NCBI GenBank assembly: GCA_022340285.1
Contig: JAJDOG010000022.1
Coordinates: 1-64,000, forward strand
DNA length: 64,000 nucleotides
Origin: Betaproteobacteria bacterium
Lineage (GTDB): Bacteria; Pseudomonadota; Gammaproteobacteria; Burkholderiales; SG8-39
Direction of reading: 5' to 3'
Part shown: piece by piece, positions 45,039 through 54,960 of the stretch
Layout: every line of letters begins with the position of its first letter
How positions within the stretch are numbered: position 1 is the first letter of the stretch
Made by a program: the position numbers and the translations under genes
The notes under the pieces: generated by a model
What the model saw: only the letters and a program-made list of their open reading frames with translations
Told to the model about the DNA's origin: nothing
Databases searched by the model: none

Positions 45039-47810
45039 ATGATTCAACGGGCCCTGAAGGCGATCTTCGGCAGCCGCAACGAGCGCCTTCTCAAGCAGTA
45101 TCGCAAGACCGTCGCAAAGATCAACGCGCTCGAGCCGGAGATCGCCGCGCTCGGCGACGACGCGCTCGCCGCCAAGACCGGCGAGCTCAAGGCGCGTCTC
45201 GCGGAGCGGCTGCAGGCGAATACCGATCCCGAGCAGGGGCGCGCGGTCCGGATGGCGGCGCTCGAAGAGCTTCTTCCGGAAGCGTTTGCGGTGGTGCGCG
45301 AGGCGGCGAAGCGGACGCTGAACATGCGCCACTTCGACGTGCAGCTGATCGGTGGAATCGCGCTGCACAACGGCAAGATCGCCGAGATGCGCACTGGCGA
45401 GGGCAAGACGCTCGTCGCGACACTTCCCGCCTATCTCAATGCGCTGACCGGACGAGGCGTCCACATCGTGACGGTCAACGACTATCTCGCGAGCCGGGAC
45501 GCCGAGTGGATGGGCACAATCTACCGGTTCCTCGGCTTGTCGGTCGGCACGATCCTGTCGCAGATGCCCCACAGCGACAAGCACGCGGCGTACTCGGCCG
45601 ACATCACGTACGGCACCAATAACGAATTCGGGTTCGACTACCTTCGCGACAACATGGCGATGAGCGTGGACGAGCGCTTCCACCGCCCGCTGAACTACGC
45701 CATCGTCGACGAGGTCGATTCGATCCTGATCGACGAGGCGCGCACCCCGCTCATCATTTCCGGACAGGCCGAGGACAAGACCGAGCTCTATCAGCGGGTC
45801 AACGAGATCGCTCCGCTCCTGAAGCGGCAGGAAGCCGCGGATGCGCCCGGCGATTTTCATGTCGACGAAAAGGGCCACCAGGTCCTGCTCTCGGAGCAGG
45901 GGCACGAGCATGCGGAAAATCTGCTCGCGCGCGTCGGGCTGATCCCCGAAGGGGGCAGTCTGTACGACCCGGCGAACATCAACCTGATGCACCATCTGAC
46001 GGCGGCCCTGCGCGCGCATAACCTGTTCTTCCGCGACAGGCACTATGTCGTACAGAGCGGCGAAGTCGTCATCGTTGACGAGTTCACCGGACGCCTGATG
46101 CCGGGGCGGCGTTGGTCCGATGGCCTCCATCAGGCCATCGAGGCGAAGGAGAACGTCTCGATCCAGAGCGAGAATCAGACTCTCGCGTCGATCACGTTCC
46201 AGAACTACTTCCGCCTGTACGACAAGCTGGCCGGCATGACGGGAACGGCCGACACGGAAGCCTACGAATTCCAGCAGATCTACGGCCTCGAGGTCGTCGT
46301 CATCCCGACCCACATGGACATGATCCGGGAAGACCGTCTCGACCAGGTGTACAAGACCGCTGACGAGAAGCACCAGGCGGTGATCGCCGACATCAAGGAT
46401 TGCTTCCAGCGCGGCCAGCCCGTGCTGGTCGGCACCGCGTCAATCGAGAACTCCGAGCTCATCTCCGGAATGCTCCAGAAGGGGGGGCTGGCACACCAGG
46501 TCCTCAACGCGAAGCAGCACGCGCGGGAAGCCGAGATCATCGCGCAGGCCGGGCGACCCAAGATGATCACGATCGCAACCAATATGGCGGGCCGCGGCAC
46601 CGACATCGTCCTAGGCGGAAACGTCGCGAAGCAGGTTGATTTCGTGCTGGCGGATCAGGATCTGTCGGATGCGGACAAGGAATTGCGCGTGCAGGAGTTG
46701 CGCGGCGGATGGCAGGCGCTCCACGATCAAGTCGTGGCGGCCGGCGGGCTGCACATCATCGGAACTGAGCGCCACGAGTCGCGCCGGATAGACAATCAGC
46801 TGCGCGGCCGCTCCGGGCGGCAGGGCGATCCAGGCTCCTCGAGGTTCTATCTTTCGCTCGAGGATTCCCTGCTGCGGATTTTCGCCGGTGATCGCATCAA
46901 GGGGATCATGGAGCGTCTGAAGATGCCGGAGGGCGAGCCGATCGAGCATCCGCTCGTCACCCGGTCGATCGAAAGCGCCCAGCGCAAGGTCGAAGCGCAC
47001 AACTTCGATATCCGCAAGCAGCTGCTCGAATACGACGATGTTGCAAACGACCAGCGGCGAACTGTGTACACGTTGCGGAACACGATCCTCGAAGAGACGG
47101 ATCTTTCCGAACAGGTGAAGGGGCTGCGCGACGGCGTCATCAGCGATCTGTTGCGCGCCCACATTCCGGCGGAAAGTGTCGAGGAGCAATGGGACGTGGG
47201 GGGGCTCGAGCGGGCACTCGTGGCTGAACTGCAGGTGGATGTGCCGCTGCAGGCGATGCTCGAGGCGGATTCGAGCCTGACGGACGACGATCTGCTGGCG
47301 CGCATCCAGGAGCGGGCAGACGCGCTATACGCGGAGAAGATGTCCGTGGTGCCGGAAGAGCAAATGTCCGAGTACCAGCGCTGGCTGCTGCTTCACGTGC
47401 TTGACACCCACTGGCGCGAGCATCTCGCCGCGCTGGACCACCTTCGACAGGGTATTCATCTGCGCGGCTATGCGCAGAAGAACCCGAAGCAGGAATACAA
47501 GCGCGAGGCGTTCGAGCTGTTCGGACATTTCCTCGAGGCGGTGAAACTCGAGGTCACGCGCGTGCTGATGAACGTCAAGATCAAGACGCCGGAGCAGGTC
47601 GTCCAGACCGCGCAAATCGCGCCGGCGGTCGAGAACGTGCAGTACCAGCATGCCTCCTACGAGGAGGCACTTGCCACGGCCGGGACAGCCGACGATTCCG
47701 CGCCTTCTCAGGTGCCTTTCAAGCGGGCGATGGGCAAGGTGGGTCGCAACGATCCCTGTCCGTGCGGCTCCGGAAAGAAGTACAAGCACTGCCACGGAAG
47801 GCTGACGTAA
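45039..47810 (+). CDS. secA: Preprotein translocase subunit SecA
   Basis: The 923-residue ATPase drives Sec-dependent export. Walker A is MRTGEGKTL near residue 103, [19 protein letters not shown] is the DEAD-like region, and [18 protein letters not shown] and [17 protein letters not shown] are typical. The C-terminal zinc/SecB-binding tail is present ([17 protein letters not shown]). The start [18 protein letters not shown] is the usual family start. About 180 bp separate it from the M23 gene. Confidence 0.98.
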   Translation: MIQRALKAIFGSRNERLLKQYRKTVAKINALEPEIAALGDDALAAKTGELKARLAERLQANTDPEQGRAVRMAALEELLPEAFAVVREAAKRTLNMRHFDVQLIGGIALHNGKIAEMRTGEGKTLVATLPAYLNALTGRGVHIVTVNDYLASRDAEWMGTIYRFLGLSVGTILSQMPHSDKHAAYSADITYGTNNEFGFDYLRDNMAMSVDERFHRPLNYAIVDEVDSILIDEARTPLIISGQAEDKTELYQRVNEIAPLLKRQEAADAPGDFHVDEKGHQVLLSEQGHEHAENLLARVGLIPEGGSLYDPANINLMHHLTAALRAHNLFFRDRHYVVQSGEVVIVDEFTGRLMPGRRWSDGLHQAIEAKENVSIQSENQTLASITFQNYFRLYDKLAGMTGTADTEAYEFQQIYGLEVVVIPTHMDMIREDRLDQVYKTADEKHQAVIADIKDCFQRGQPVLVGTASIENSELISGMLQKGGLAHQVLNAKQHAREAEIIAQAGRPKMITIATNMAGRGTDIVLGGNVAKQVDFVLADQDLSDADKELRVQELRGGWQALHDQVVAAGGLHIIGTERHESRRIDNQLRGRSGRQGDPGSSRFYLSLEDSLLRIFAGDRIKGIMERLKMPEGEPIEHPLVTRSIESAQRKVEAHNFDIRKQLLEYDDVANDQRRTVYTLRNTILEETDLSEQVKGLRDGVISDLLRAHIPAESVEEQWDVGGLERALVAELQVDVPLQAMLEADSSLTDDDLLARIQERADALYAEKMSVVPEEQMSEYQRWLLLHVLDTHWREHLAALDHLRQGIHLRGYAQKNPKQEYKREAFELFGHFLEAVKLEVTRVLMNVKIKTPEQVVQTAQIAPAVENVQYQHASYEEALATAGTADDSAPSQVPFKRAMGKVGRNDPCPCGSGKKYKHCHGRLT

Positions 47811-47887
47811 GTCGCCCGGGATGAGGAGCCGGCTCACGGCACTCGCCTGATCGAATCCTTTCCTTCCTCTCTTCGCCTTTCGCCAAG

Positions 47888-49114
47888 ATGGCCGTCAATT
47901 TCGCCCCTCCAGATCCGGCATCGTTGCGCGCGGTGCGCGGAGTGGAGTTGGGCACCGCCGCCGCGGAGATTCGCAAGCCCGGGCGCCGGGATCTGCTCCT
48001 GATCCGGCTTGCCGAGGGAAGCCGGATCGCGGGTGTCTTTACGCGCAATCGCTTCTGCGCAGCTCCTGTCGTGGTGGCGAAAGAGCATCTCGCTGGTCGC
48101 CCCCAGGTGCGCGCGCTGGTCGTCAATACCGGCAACGCCAATGCGGGGACCGGGAGCGACGGCATCGCACGCGCGCGAACCACCTGCAACGCGGTCGCCC
48201 GTGCGCTGGGCTGCGATCTGCGCCAGGTTCTTCCGTTCTCCACCGGCGTCATCATGGAGCCCCTTCCCGTTGACCGCATCGTCGCGGGCATCCCGGCGTG
48301 CGTCGCCGATCTGAAGCCGGACAACTGGCGTTCCGCGGCCGAAGCGATCATGACGACCGACACCGTTCCCAAAGCGTGCGCCAGGCACCTGTCGATCGAC
48401 GGCGAGGAAACGGTGGTTACCGGGATCGCGAAGGGGGCCGGAATGATCAGGCCCGACATGGCGACGATGCTCGCGTTCGCGGCAACCGATGCAAACGTCG
48501 CCGAGCCGGCGCTGAATGCGCTGGTCCGGGAAGTGGCGGAGGGTTCCTTCAACCGGATCACCGTGGATGGCGACACGTCGACCAACGACGCATTCATGCT
48601 GATTGCCACGGGCGCTGCATCGAGCACACCGATCAGCATGGGGACGCCGCAATACGCGCAGCTCCGCGGCGCGATCATGCAAGTGGCGCAGACGTTGGCG
48701 CAATCCATTGTCCGCGACGGCGAGGGAGCAACGAAATTCATCACCGTGCGCGTCGAGCGCGGCGCAAGCGTGGCGGAATGCCGCAAGGTGGCGTACGCGA
48801 TCGCGCATTCTCCACTCGTGAAGACGGCCTTTTTCGCATCCGATCCGAATCTGGGTCGACTGCTCGCCGCGATAGGGAACTCCGGGATCGACGACCTGGA
48901 AGTCGACGGAGTATCGGTTTACCTTGGGGACGTCCTGGTAGCCTCGGAGGGCGGGCGACACCCCGACTATCGGGAGGAGGATGGTCAACGCGTGATGGAG
49001 CAATCCGAGATCGTGGTACGAGCCGTGCTCGGACGCGGCGCGGCCGAGGCCACGATCTGGACGTGCGACCTGTCCCACGAGTATGTCACCATCAACGCGG
49101 AATACCGAACGTGA
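47888..49114 (+). CDS. argJ: Bifunctional glutamate N-acetyltransferase/amino-acid N-acetyltransferase ArgJ
   Basis: The 408-residue protein is processed by itself at the Ala-Thr bond in [16 protein letters not shown] near residue 190; the new N-terminal Thr is the nucleophile. [32 protein letters not shown] and [15 protein letters not shown] are typical. It recycles the acetyl group from N-acetylornithine to glutamate in arginine synthesis, and may also acetylate glutamate with acetyl-CoA. An ArgE-like deacetylase is encoded at the right edge of the window. Confidence 0.96.
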   Translation: MAVNFAPPDPASLRAVRGVELGTAAAEIRKPGRRDLLLIRLAEGSRIAGVFTRNRFCAAPVVVAKEHLAGRPQVRALVVNTGNANAGTGSDGIARARTTCNAVARALGCDLRQVLPFSTGVIMEPLPVDRIVAGIPACVADLKPDNWRSAAEAIMTTDTVPKACARHLSIDGEETVVTGIAKGAGMIRPDMATMLAFAATDANVAEPALNALVREVAEGSFNRITVDGDTSTNDAFMLIATGAASSTPISMGTPQYAQLRGAIMQVAQTLAQSIVRDGEGATKFITVRVERGASVAECRKVAYAIAHSPLVKTAFFASDPNLGRLLAAIGNSGIDDLEVDGVSVYLGDVLVASEGGRHPDYREEDGQRVMEQSEIVVRAVLGRGAAEATIWTCDLSHEYVTINAEYRT

Positions 49115-49130
49115 GCGCCCGGCGCCCCGG

Positions 49131-50051
49131 ATGCACATGAAGGACCTGGAGAAACTCGTCAGTCGCATCGATGGCCTGGTGGACCGGCTCGAATCGCTTG
49201 TCCCCGCGCCCCCGCAGGCGCCGGACTGGAAGTCGAGCATCGCCTTTCGCTGGCGCAAGCGCGGTGGCCGTGGATTCCTCGCGCCGGTCGTGCAGCTGCA
49301 CCGTGTCCAGCTGAGCGACCTGCGCGATATAGATCGTCAGAAGTCGCTGGTCGAGCAGAACACGCGCCAGTTCGTGGACGGGCGCCCGGCCAACAACGTG
49401 CTCCTCACGGGCGCGCGCGGCACCGGCAAGTCGTCGCTCGTGAAGGCCCTGTTGAACCGCTATTTCCGGCAGGGTTTGCGGCTGATCGAGGTCGAGAAGC
49501 ATGACCTCGTCGATCTTCCCGACATCGTGGACCTCGTCGTCGAGCGCCCCGAGCGGTTCATCGTGTTCTGCGACGATCTCTCGTTCGAGGCGTCGGAACC
49601 CGGTTACAAGGCGCTCAAGGTGGCGCTGGACGGCTCCGTCGCGGCGACCTCCGAGAACATGCTCATCTACGCCACCTCCAACCGCCGCCACCTGATGCCC
49701 GAGTTCATGCAGGAGAATCTCGAGTACAAGTACGTCGGCGAGGAGATCCACCCGGGCGAGACCTCCGAGGAGAAGATCTCGCTATCGGAGCGGTTCGGCC
49801 TGTGGGCCTCGTTCTATCCCTTCGACCAGGACGAGTACCTCGATATCGTCGCCCACTGGCTTGGGCAGTTCGGCTGCACCCCAGTGGATATCGAGTCCGC
49901 GCGCACCGAGGCGCTGCAGTGGTCCCTTGCTCGCGGCTCGCGCAGCGGCCGGGTCGCCTGGCAATTTGCCCGGGACTGGGCGGGGCGCAGGAAGAGCGAC
50001 GGGCGCAAAGCGACCCCTGGTGCCCGAAAGGCCCGGCGCGCACGCGCCTGA
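49131..50051 (+). CDS. DUF815 family AAA ATPase
   Basis: The ~306-residue protein has Walker A in LLTGARGTGKSSLVKALL near residue 95, Walker B-like FIVFCDDLSFE and sensor-like IYATSNRRHLMPE, as expected for the P-loop DUF815 family. The C-terminus is basic (GRRKSDGRKATPGARKARR). Its role is unknown. It is conserved between argJ and the Nudix gene in related bacteria as far as I recall. Two ATG codons (49131 and 49137) are possible; neither has a strong Shine-Dalgarno. Confidence 0.85.
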   Translation: MHMKDLEKLVSRIDGLVDRLESLVPAPPQAPDWKSSIAFRWRKRGGRGFLAPVVQLHRVQLSDLRDIDRQKSLVEQNTRQFVDGRPANNVLLTGARGTGKSSLVKALLNRYFRQGLRLIEVEKHDLVDLPDIVDLVVERPERFIVFCDDLSFEASEPGYKALKVALDGSVAATSENMLIYATSNRRHLMPEFMQENLEYKYVGEEIHPGETSEEKISLSERFGLWASFYPFDQDEYLDIVAHWLGQFGCTPVDIESARTEALQWSLARGSRSGRVAWQFARDWAGRRKSDGRKATPGARKARRARA

Positions 50052-50097
50052 GGGCCGACTCGTCCATACCCACACTGCGATCGGGTTGCGGTCCGGC

Positions 50098-51051
50098 ATG
50101 GTTTCCGTCGAGCTTCCTGTGGACGTCGCCGCCGCGATCCTGACGCGCCCCGACGGGAGTTTTCTGCTCGCACAGCGTCCGGACAGCAAGGTCTATTCGG
50201 GGTACTGGGAATTTCCCGGCGGCAAGGTCGAGTCGGGCGAGTCCGTGGCGCACGCGCTCGCGCGCGAGCTCCAGGAGGAACTCGGAATCGAGGTCAGGCG
50301 CGCGTATCCGTGGATCACACGCGTCTACACGTATCCCCACGCGACGGTGCGACTGCATTTCTATCGTGTCGTCGACTGGCAAGGCGCGCCGCGGTGCAAA
50401 GAGCACAAGGCGATTGCCTGGGAGCGCATCGACGCCATCACCGTGAGCCCGCTTCTTCCCGCCAACGATCCCGTCTTGAAGTCGCTCTCGCTCCCCGCCG
50501 AGTACGCGATCTCGAATGCATCGGATATGGGCGAGGTGCGCTTCCTCGAATGTCTCCAGCGTCGGCTTGCGGCAGGATTGCGGCTCGTACAGGTGCGCGA
50601 ACGGTCGATGCCGGCGCGAGCGTTGGCCCGACTGGTCGAACGGGTCGTCGCTGCGGCTCACCCGGCCAGCGCGCGTGTTCTCGTCAATGGAGACATCGAC
50701 GTCGCGCGTGCGGCGGGAGCCGACGGGGTGCAGCTCACCGAGCGCCAACTCATGACTATCGAGGCACGTCCCGAGCTCGCGCTCGTCGGCGCGTCTTGCC
50801 ATAACAGCGACGCGCTGCACCGAGCTGAATCGCTGGGTGCCGACTTCGCGGTGCTCGGACCGGTCAAGGCAACCCCCACGCACCCGGATGCAGTGCCGCT
50901 CGGATGGGACGGCTTCGGCACGATCGCGACGCGTGCCGCGATACCCGTATACGGAATCGGCGGGCTGACCCGCGCCGATTTCGACGCCGCCTGGTCGCAA
51001 GGCGCGCACGGCCTGGCGATGATTCGCGGTAGCTGGGACGAGCAGCGCTGA
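50098..51051 (+). CDS. Nudix hydrolase fused to a thiamine phosphate synthase-like domain
   Basis: This 317-residue fusion has a MutT-type Nudix domain (residues about 5-130) with the Nudix box GGKVESGESVAHALARELQEELGIEV. A TIM-barrel domain related to ThiE follows (residues about 145-315), with LVQVRERSM, ADGVQLTE, GASCHNSD, AVLGPVKATPTHP and PVYGIGGL. The Nudix part should hydrolyse oxidised dNTPs such as 8-oxo-dGTP. The ThiE-like part keeps the phosphate-binding Gly region, but its activity is unproven. The ATG at 50098 is chosen at the family N-terminus. It converges with yacG. Confidence 0.88.
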   Translation: MVSVELPVDVAAAILTRPDGSFLLAQRPDSKVYSGYWEFPGGKVESGESVAHALARELQEELGIEVRRAYPWITRVYTYPHATVRLHFYRVVDWQGAPRCKEHKAIAWERIDAITVSPLLPANDPVLKSLSLPAEYAISNASDMGEVRFLECLQRRLAAGLRLVQVRERSMPARALARLVERVVAAAHPASARVLVNGDIDVARAAGADGVQLTERQLMTIEARPELALVGASCHNSDALHRAESLGADFAVLGPVKATPTHPDAVPLGWDGFGTIATRAAIPVYGIGGLTRADFDAAWSQGAHGLAMIRGSWDEQR

Positions 51052-51117
51052 CCGGAATCTCGGCGGCGCGAACGAATGCGCCAATTGACGTGTGCGAGAT
51101 CTGGTGTGGGGACGCTG

Positions 51118-51330
51118 CTAGCGTTCCGTTCGATCGCCTTCGGGAAGCTCGCCCGGATCTTCGGGCGGCCCGGGCACCCGATACTCCTCGTTCGCCCAGG
51201 CGCCCAAATCGGCCATCTTGCAACGCTCGGAGCAGAACGGCTTGAAGCGATTCTCGGGCTTCCATGCGACCTTTGCCCCGCACGTTGGGCATGCTACGTC
51301 TCGCACGGTGGTTGCGGGCCTTCGAGTCAC
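51118..51330 (-). CDS. yacG: DNA gyrase inhibitor YacG
   Basis: The 70-residue zinc protein has the four cysteines of the family in ACPTCGAKV and [13 protein letters not shown], with a Glu/Pro-rich tail. YacG binds GyrB and blocks DNA binding by gyrase. Its GTG start overlaps the zapD stop (GTGA), so it is translationally coupled to zapD in the pilD-coaE-zapD-yacG run. Confidence 0.93.
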   Translation of the reverse strand: MTRRPATTVRDVACPTCGAKVAWKPENRFKPFCSERCKMADLGAWANEEYRVPGPPEDPGELPEGDRTER

Positions 51331-52079
51331 AGCGCGCAGAAAGTAAGCTGAAACCCGACATCGGACTCGACCGGTCGGGAGCGGGCGTCGACCAGCGTCA
51401 CGAATCGAACGTTCAGCATGTACTTGTTGGCAGAGATCTCGGGGATGTACTCGAGCGAGCGCGGCACGCGGATGCGGACCATCTGCGCGGAACGCCCTCC
51501 CAGCATCTGCTGGAAGGAGCCGCCCTGCGCGACCACGTCGGCGGGCTTGCCGCTCTCGCGCAGCAGGCGCAGGACGATTCCGGTCGCGTCCCGAATCGGA
51601 AAAAGCGGTGACAGCCAGGCCTCGAGATCACGGTGGCGCAACTCGCTCTCGCGATGCAGCCAGTGATGATAGGAAGGCAGATCGAATTCACAGGCGCCAC
51701 CCGGGATCGACGTGCGCTGCTTGATCGCCATGAGCCAGTCATTCTCGCGCAGGGACTGGCCGATCTTGCCGGTCATCGCCAGGAGACCCGCGTGCGCCCG
51801 CTCCATGTCGCGCAGGACTCCCGAAAGGACGTCCTGATCGATGTCCGGGTTGGTGCGATACGACGCGAGCACGCCTCGCTGCCGGTCAAGCTCCTGCAGC
51901 AGGTCGGATTTCAGGTCCGCCCGGCCGGCGACCTCCAGGATCTCGAAGAGCGTCAGCAACGCGGAGTGATGCTCGACGGGATCGGTGCGCTCCAGAAAGA
52001 AGCGCCCGCGCTCGAAGAGGTGCTCGAGCCGCAACATGGTCCGGATGCGCTCGACCAGCGGATATTCGTAGGTGATCAC
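51327..52079 (-). CDS. zapD: Cell division protein ZapD
   Basis: The ~250-residue DUF1342 protein bundles FtsZ filaments by binding the FtsZ C-terminal peptide. [21 protein letters not shown] opens the domain, and [30 protein letters not shown] and [15 protein letters not shown] are typical. A GTG at 52079 gives the standard family length; an in-frame start at 52133 would add 18 unconserved residues. The start is therefore somewhat uncertain. Its target FtsZ is encoded 9 kb away. Confidence 0.92.
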   Translation of the reverse strand: MITYEYPLVERIRTMLRLEHLFERGRFFLERTDPVEHHSALLTLFEILEVAGRADLKSDLLQELDRQRGVLASYRTNPDIDQDVLSGVLRDMERAHAGLLAMTGKIGQSLRENDWLMAIKQRTSIPGGACEFDLPSYHHWLHRESELRHRDLEAWLSPLFPIRDATGIVLRLLRESGKPADVVAQGGSFQQMLGGRSAQMVRIRVPRSLEYIPEISANKYMLNVRFVTLVDARSRPVESDVGFQLTFCAL

Positions 52080-52174
52080 GATCGTCCCGGGTCCTCTCGG
52101 GAGAATCGGCGAATTCTCCCCGATTCGGTACACGTTGACAACACGACAGCGCGGGTGAGCGCATCAGTCATCGG

Positions 52175-52783
52175 TCAGCGCTCCCGCGCGAGCACGACGT
52201 AGCGCGCATGCAGTTTCTCGACCTGGGGCCGCAGATTCTCCGGCGGCCCGCTGTTGTCGATGACGTCGTCCGCGTGGCGCAGACGCTCGGCGCGCGGTAC
52301 CTGGGTGGCGATGATCGCCTCGACCGCGTCACGCGAAAGCTCGCTGCGCGCCATCGCCCGCTCGATCTGCATCGACTCGGGACAATCGACGACCAGCACC
52401 CGGTCGCAGCGAGCGCGAGGCTCGCCGGTCTCGATCAGCAGCGGGATCATCAGGATAACGTAAGGGGTGTCCTGCTGTGTGGAGCGCCGTTCGGTCTCGG
52501 CGCGAATCATCGGGTGCAGGATGGACTCGAGGGTCCTCTTGGCGGCCGGGTCGGAGAAGACCTTCTCGCGCATGCGCGCTCGATCCAACGCGCCGCGCTG
52601 ATCCACGTATTCGGAGCCGAACGCGGCGCGAATCGGTTCAATGGCGGCGCCACCGGGTCCGGTCAGCTCGTGCGCGAGTGCGTCGGCATCGATGACCGCC
52701 ACGCCTAGCTCGGCGAACAGAACGGCAACCGTCGATTTACCGCTTCCGATGCCACCGGTAAGCCCGACCTTGAGGGACGTCAC
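52175..52783 (-). CDS. coaE: Dephospho-CoA kinase
   Basis: The 202-residue P-loop kinase phosphorylates dephospho-CoA at the 3' hydroxyl, the last step of CoA synthesis. VGLTGGIGSGKSTVA is the Walker A motif at about residue 6. VIDADALAHELTGPGG, LESILHPMIRAE and PLLIETGEPRARCDRVLVVDCP are typical. Its GTG start overlaps the pilD stop (GTGA), so it is coupled to pilD. Confidence 0.95.
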   Translation of the reverse strand: MTSLKVGLTGGIGSGKSTVAVLFAELGVAVIDADALAHELTGPGGAAIEPIRAAFGSEYVDQRGALDRARMREKVFSDPAAKRTLESILHPMIRAETERRSTQQDTPYVILMIPLLIETGEPRARCDRVLVVDCPESMQIERAMARSELSRDAVEAIIATQVPRAERLRHADDVIDNSGPPENLRPQVEKLHARYVVLARER

Positions 52784-53634
52784 AGGATCAGCCCGAGATA
52801 ATAGTTGACGAGCCTCTCGCCCCAGAAGAGCGCAATCACGCCGGCCGCAGCCAAGTACGGTCCGAAAGGCATCGGCACCTCGCGACCACGGCGCGCAAGC
52901 ACGATCAGGACGATCCCGACCACGGCGCCGACGAACGACGAGAGGAGGATAACGAGCGGCAGGGCCTTCCAACCGAGCCATGCGCCGATCGCGGCGAGAA
53001 GCTTGAAATCCCCGAAGCCCATCCCTTCCTTGCCGGTCAGGAGCTTGAACCCCCAGTAGACCACCCAGAGGATGAGGTAGCCGGCAGCGGCGCCGATCAC
53101 CGCGGACTGCAGGTCCACGAACGTGCCGCGCAAGTTCAACAGGAGCCCCGCCCAGAGCAGCGGCAGCGTGATCGAATCGGGCAGCAGCTGGGTGTCGAAA
53201 TCGATGAACGCCAAGGCGATCATGCACCACAGGAACAGCATGGCGCCGATCGCCGTCCAGCCCAATCCGAAGCGCCACGCCGCGTAGGCGGCGGCAATGC
53301 CGGCAACGAGCTCCACGATCGGGTAGCGCGCACTGATCCGGGCGCCGCATGCGGCGCATTTTCCCCGCAGCACCAGGTACGAGAGAATCGGGACGTTCTC
53401 GATCGCCCGGATGCGGTGCCCGCATGCCGGACAGGAGGAGGGCGGCGAAGCGAGATTGAACCGCGGCGCGGCAGGCGGAGTCTCGCCATGCAGCTCGGCG
53501 CATTGCTCACGCCATTCCCGCTCCATGACCTTGGGCAGGCGATAGATCACCACATTCAGGAAACTGCCGATCGCGAGGCCGACCACGAAGCTGATCGCGG
53601 TGAAGAGCAGCGGATCCATGTAGACGGAAGGCAT
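52780..53634 (-). CDS. pilD: Type IV prepilin peptidase/N-methyltransferase PilD
   Basis: This A24-family integral membrane aspartyl protease cleaves and N-methylates prepilins. GSFLNVVIYRLP is near the N-terminus. The zinc cysteines lie in SCPACGHR and GKCAACGAR, and the catalytic Asp residues in FIDFDTQLLPD and MGFGDFKLLAA. About eight helices follow. The start is unclear: ATG at 53634, ATG at 53619 and a TTG at 53649 are all in frame, and none has a good Shine-Dalgarno. The region directly upstream is the T run of the pilC terminator. Confidence 0.92.
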   Translation of the reverse strand: MPSVYMDPLLFTAISFVVGLAIGSFLNVVIYRLPKVMEREWREQCAELHGETPPAAPRFNLASPPSSCPACGHRIRAIENVPILSYLVLRGKCAACGARISARYPIVELVAGIAAAYAAWRFGLGWTAIGAMLFLWCMIALAFIDFDTQLLPDSITLPLLWAGLLLNLRGTFVDLQSAVIGAAAGYLILWVVYWGFKLLTGKEGMGFGDFKLLAAIGAWLGWKALPLVILLSSFVGAVVGIVLIVLARRGREVPMPFGPYLAAAGVIALFWGERLVNYYLGLIL

Positions 53635-53647
53635 GCCCTCGAAGACC

Positions 53648-53681
53648 AAAAAAAGGGGTTGCAGGCCGCGCCTGCAACCCC
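53648..53681 (-). terminator. Intrinsic terminator after pilC
   Basis: On the reverse strand an 11-bp perfect stem (GGGGTTGCAGG, loop CGCGG, CCTGCAACCCC) is followed by seven T residues, a textbook Rho-independent terminator. It lies 17 bases past the pilC stop and runs into the possible start of pilD, so pilD-coaE-zapD-yacG depend on read-through or an internal promoter. Confidence 0.93.
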
Positions 53682-53697
53682 GGTTGAGCGATCCGTC

Positions 53698-54933
53698 CTA
53701 GATGGCCTGGCCGAGCTTGAAGATCGGCAGATACATCGCGACGACCATGCCTCCGATCAGCGTGCCGAGCACGACCATGATCATCGGCTCCATCAGGCTG
53801 GACAGCGCCTCGACGGAATCATCGACCTCCTGCTCGAAGAAGTCGGCGACCTTGCCGAGCATATGGTCTAGCGCGCCGGACTCCTCGCCGATCTGGGTCA
53901 TCTGGATCACCATGCTCGGGAACACGTTGGTGTTCTGCATGGCAACCGTAAGGCTCGTGCCGGTGCTGACTTCCTGCTGGACTCGCTTGGTGGCCATCTG
54001 GTAGACGTAATTGCCCGATGCGCCGCCGACCGACTCGAGTGCCTCGACGAGCGGAACGCCCGCCGCGAACATCGTGGACAGCGTGCGCGACCAGCGTGCG
54101 ATCACCGACTTGCGCACGAGCTCTCCGAATAACGGCATCTTGAGGAGCAGCCGGTCCATGAAGACCTGTACCCCCACCGAGCGCTTCCACAGCGCGAAGA
54201 AGCCCCATACGCCGCCGATTACGATGCCGAAAATCAGGTACCAGTACTGGACGAAGAAGTCGGAGATGGCCATCACGATGAGCGTCGGCGCAGGCAGGTC
54301 CGCCCCGAAGTTCGCAAAGACCTGCTTGAACGCTGGAATGACGAAGATCATGATGACGGCCGTGATGATGAACGCGACCACGATAATCGCCACCGGGTAG
54401 AACATCGCGGACTTGATCTTGCTCTTGATCCCGAGGATCTTCTCCTTATAGGTCGCAAGGCGATCCAGCAGCGTCTCGAGAATGCCCGCTTGCTCGCCGG
54501 CCTGAACCAGGTTGCAGAACAGGGCATCGAAATAGAGCGGGTACTTGCGGAACGCGGCCGCCAGCGAGGAGCCGGTTTCCACCTCGGTCTTGACGTCCAT
54601 GAGCAGCTTTGCGACCCGCGGGTTTGCATGCCCCTTGCCGACGATGTCGAACGCCTGGAGCAATGGCACCCCGGACTTCATCATCGTCGCGAGCTGGCGG
54701 GTGAAAAGCGTGATGTCCTTTTCCGTGATCCTGCGTCCGCCGGAAAGGCGCTGCTTCTTCACCTTGGTGGGATTCACGCCCTGACGGCGCAACGTGGCGT
54801 TCACCACGTTGAGACCGCTGGCGCGCATCTCGCCCTTGACCAGCTTGCCGGAGCGGTCCTTCCCTTCCCAGAAGTACATCGCCTCCTTGACGCCGCCCTT
54901 CCTCGCTGCTGCTGCTGCCGATGCGGTTGCCAT
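53698..54933 (-). CDS. pilC: Type IV pilus inner-membrane platform protein PilC
   Basis: The 411-residue protein has two GSPII_F cytoplasmic domains (residues about 75-200 and 280-400) and three membrane spans. LFTRQLATMMKSGVPLLQAF and ARTWSRTLSTMFAAGVPL-like repeats (here VIARWSRTLSTMFAAGVPL) mark the two halves, and QEVSTGTSLTVAM is conserved. It couples the PilB motor to pilin polymerisation. GAGGGAG precedes the ATG. It is 28 bases downstream of pilB. Confidence 0.95.
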   Translation of the reverse strand: MATASAAAAARKGGVKEAMYFWEGKDRSGKLVKGEMRASGLNVVNATLRRQGVNPTKVKKQRLSGGRRITEKDITLFTRQLATMMKSGVPLLQAFDIVGKGHANPRVAKLLMDVKTEVETGSSLAAAFRKYPLYFDALFCNLVQAGEQAGILETLLDRLATYKEKILGIKSKIKSAMFYPVAIIVVAFIITAVIMIFVIPAFKQVFANFGADLPAPTLIVMAISDFFVQYWYLIFGIVIGGVWGFFALWKRSVGVQVFMDRLLLKMPLFGELVRKSVIARWSRTLSTMFAAGVPLVEALESVGGASGNYVYQMATKRVQQEVSTGTSLTVAMQNTNVFPSMVIQMTQIGEESGALDHMLGKVADFFEQEVDDSVEALSSLMEPMIMVVLGTLIGGMVVAMYLPIFKLGQAI

Positions 54934-54960
54934 GTGGACTCCCTCGCGAAACTCTTCCGA

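Noticed and set aside
44865-46373. 502-codon reverse frame antisense to secA
   Set aside because: secA is complete and certain; the reverse frame lacks domains.
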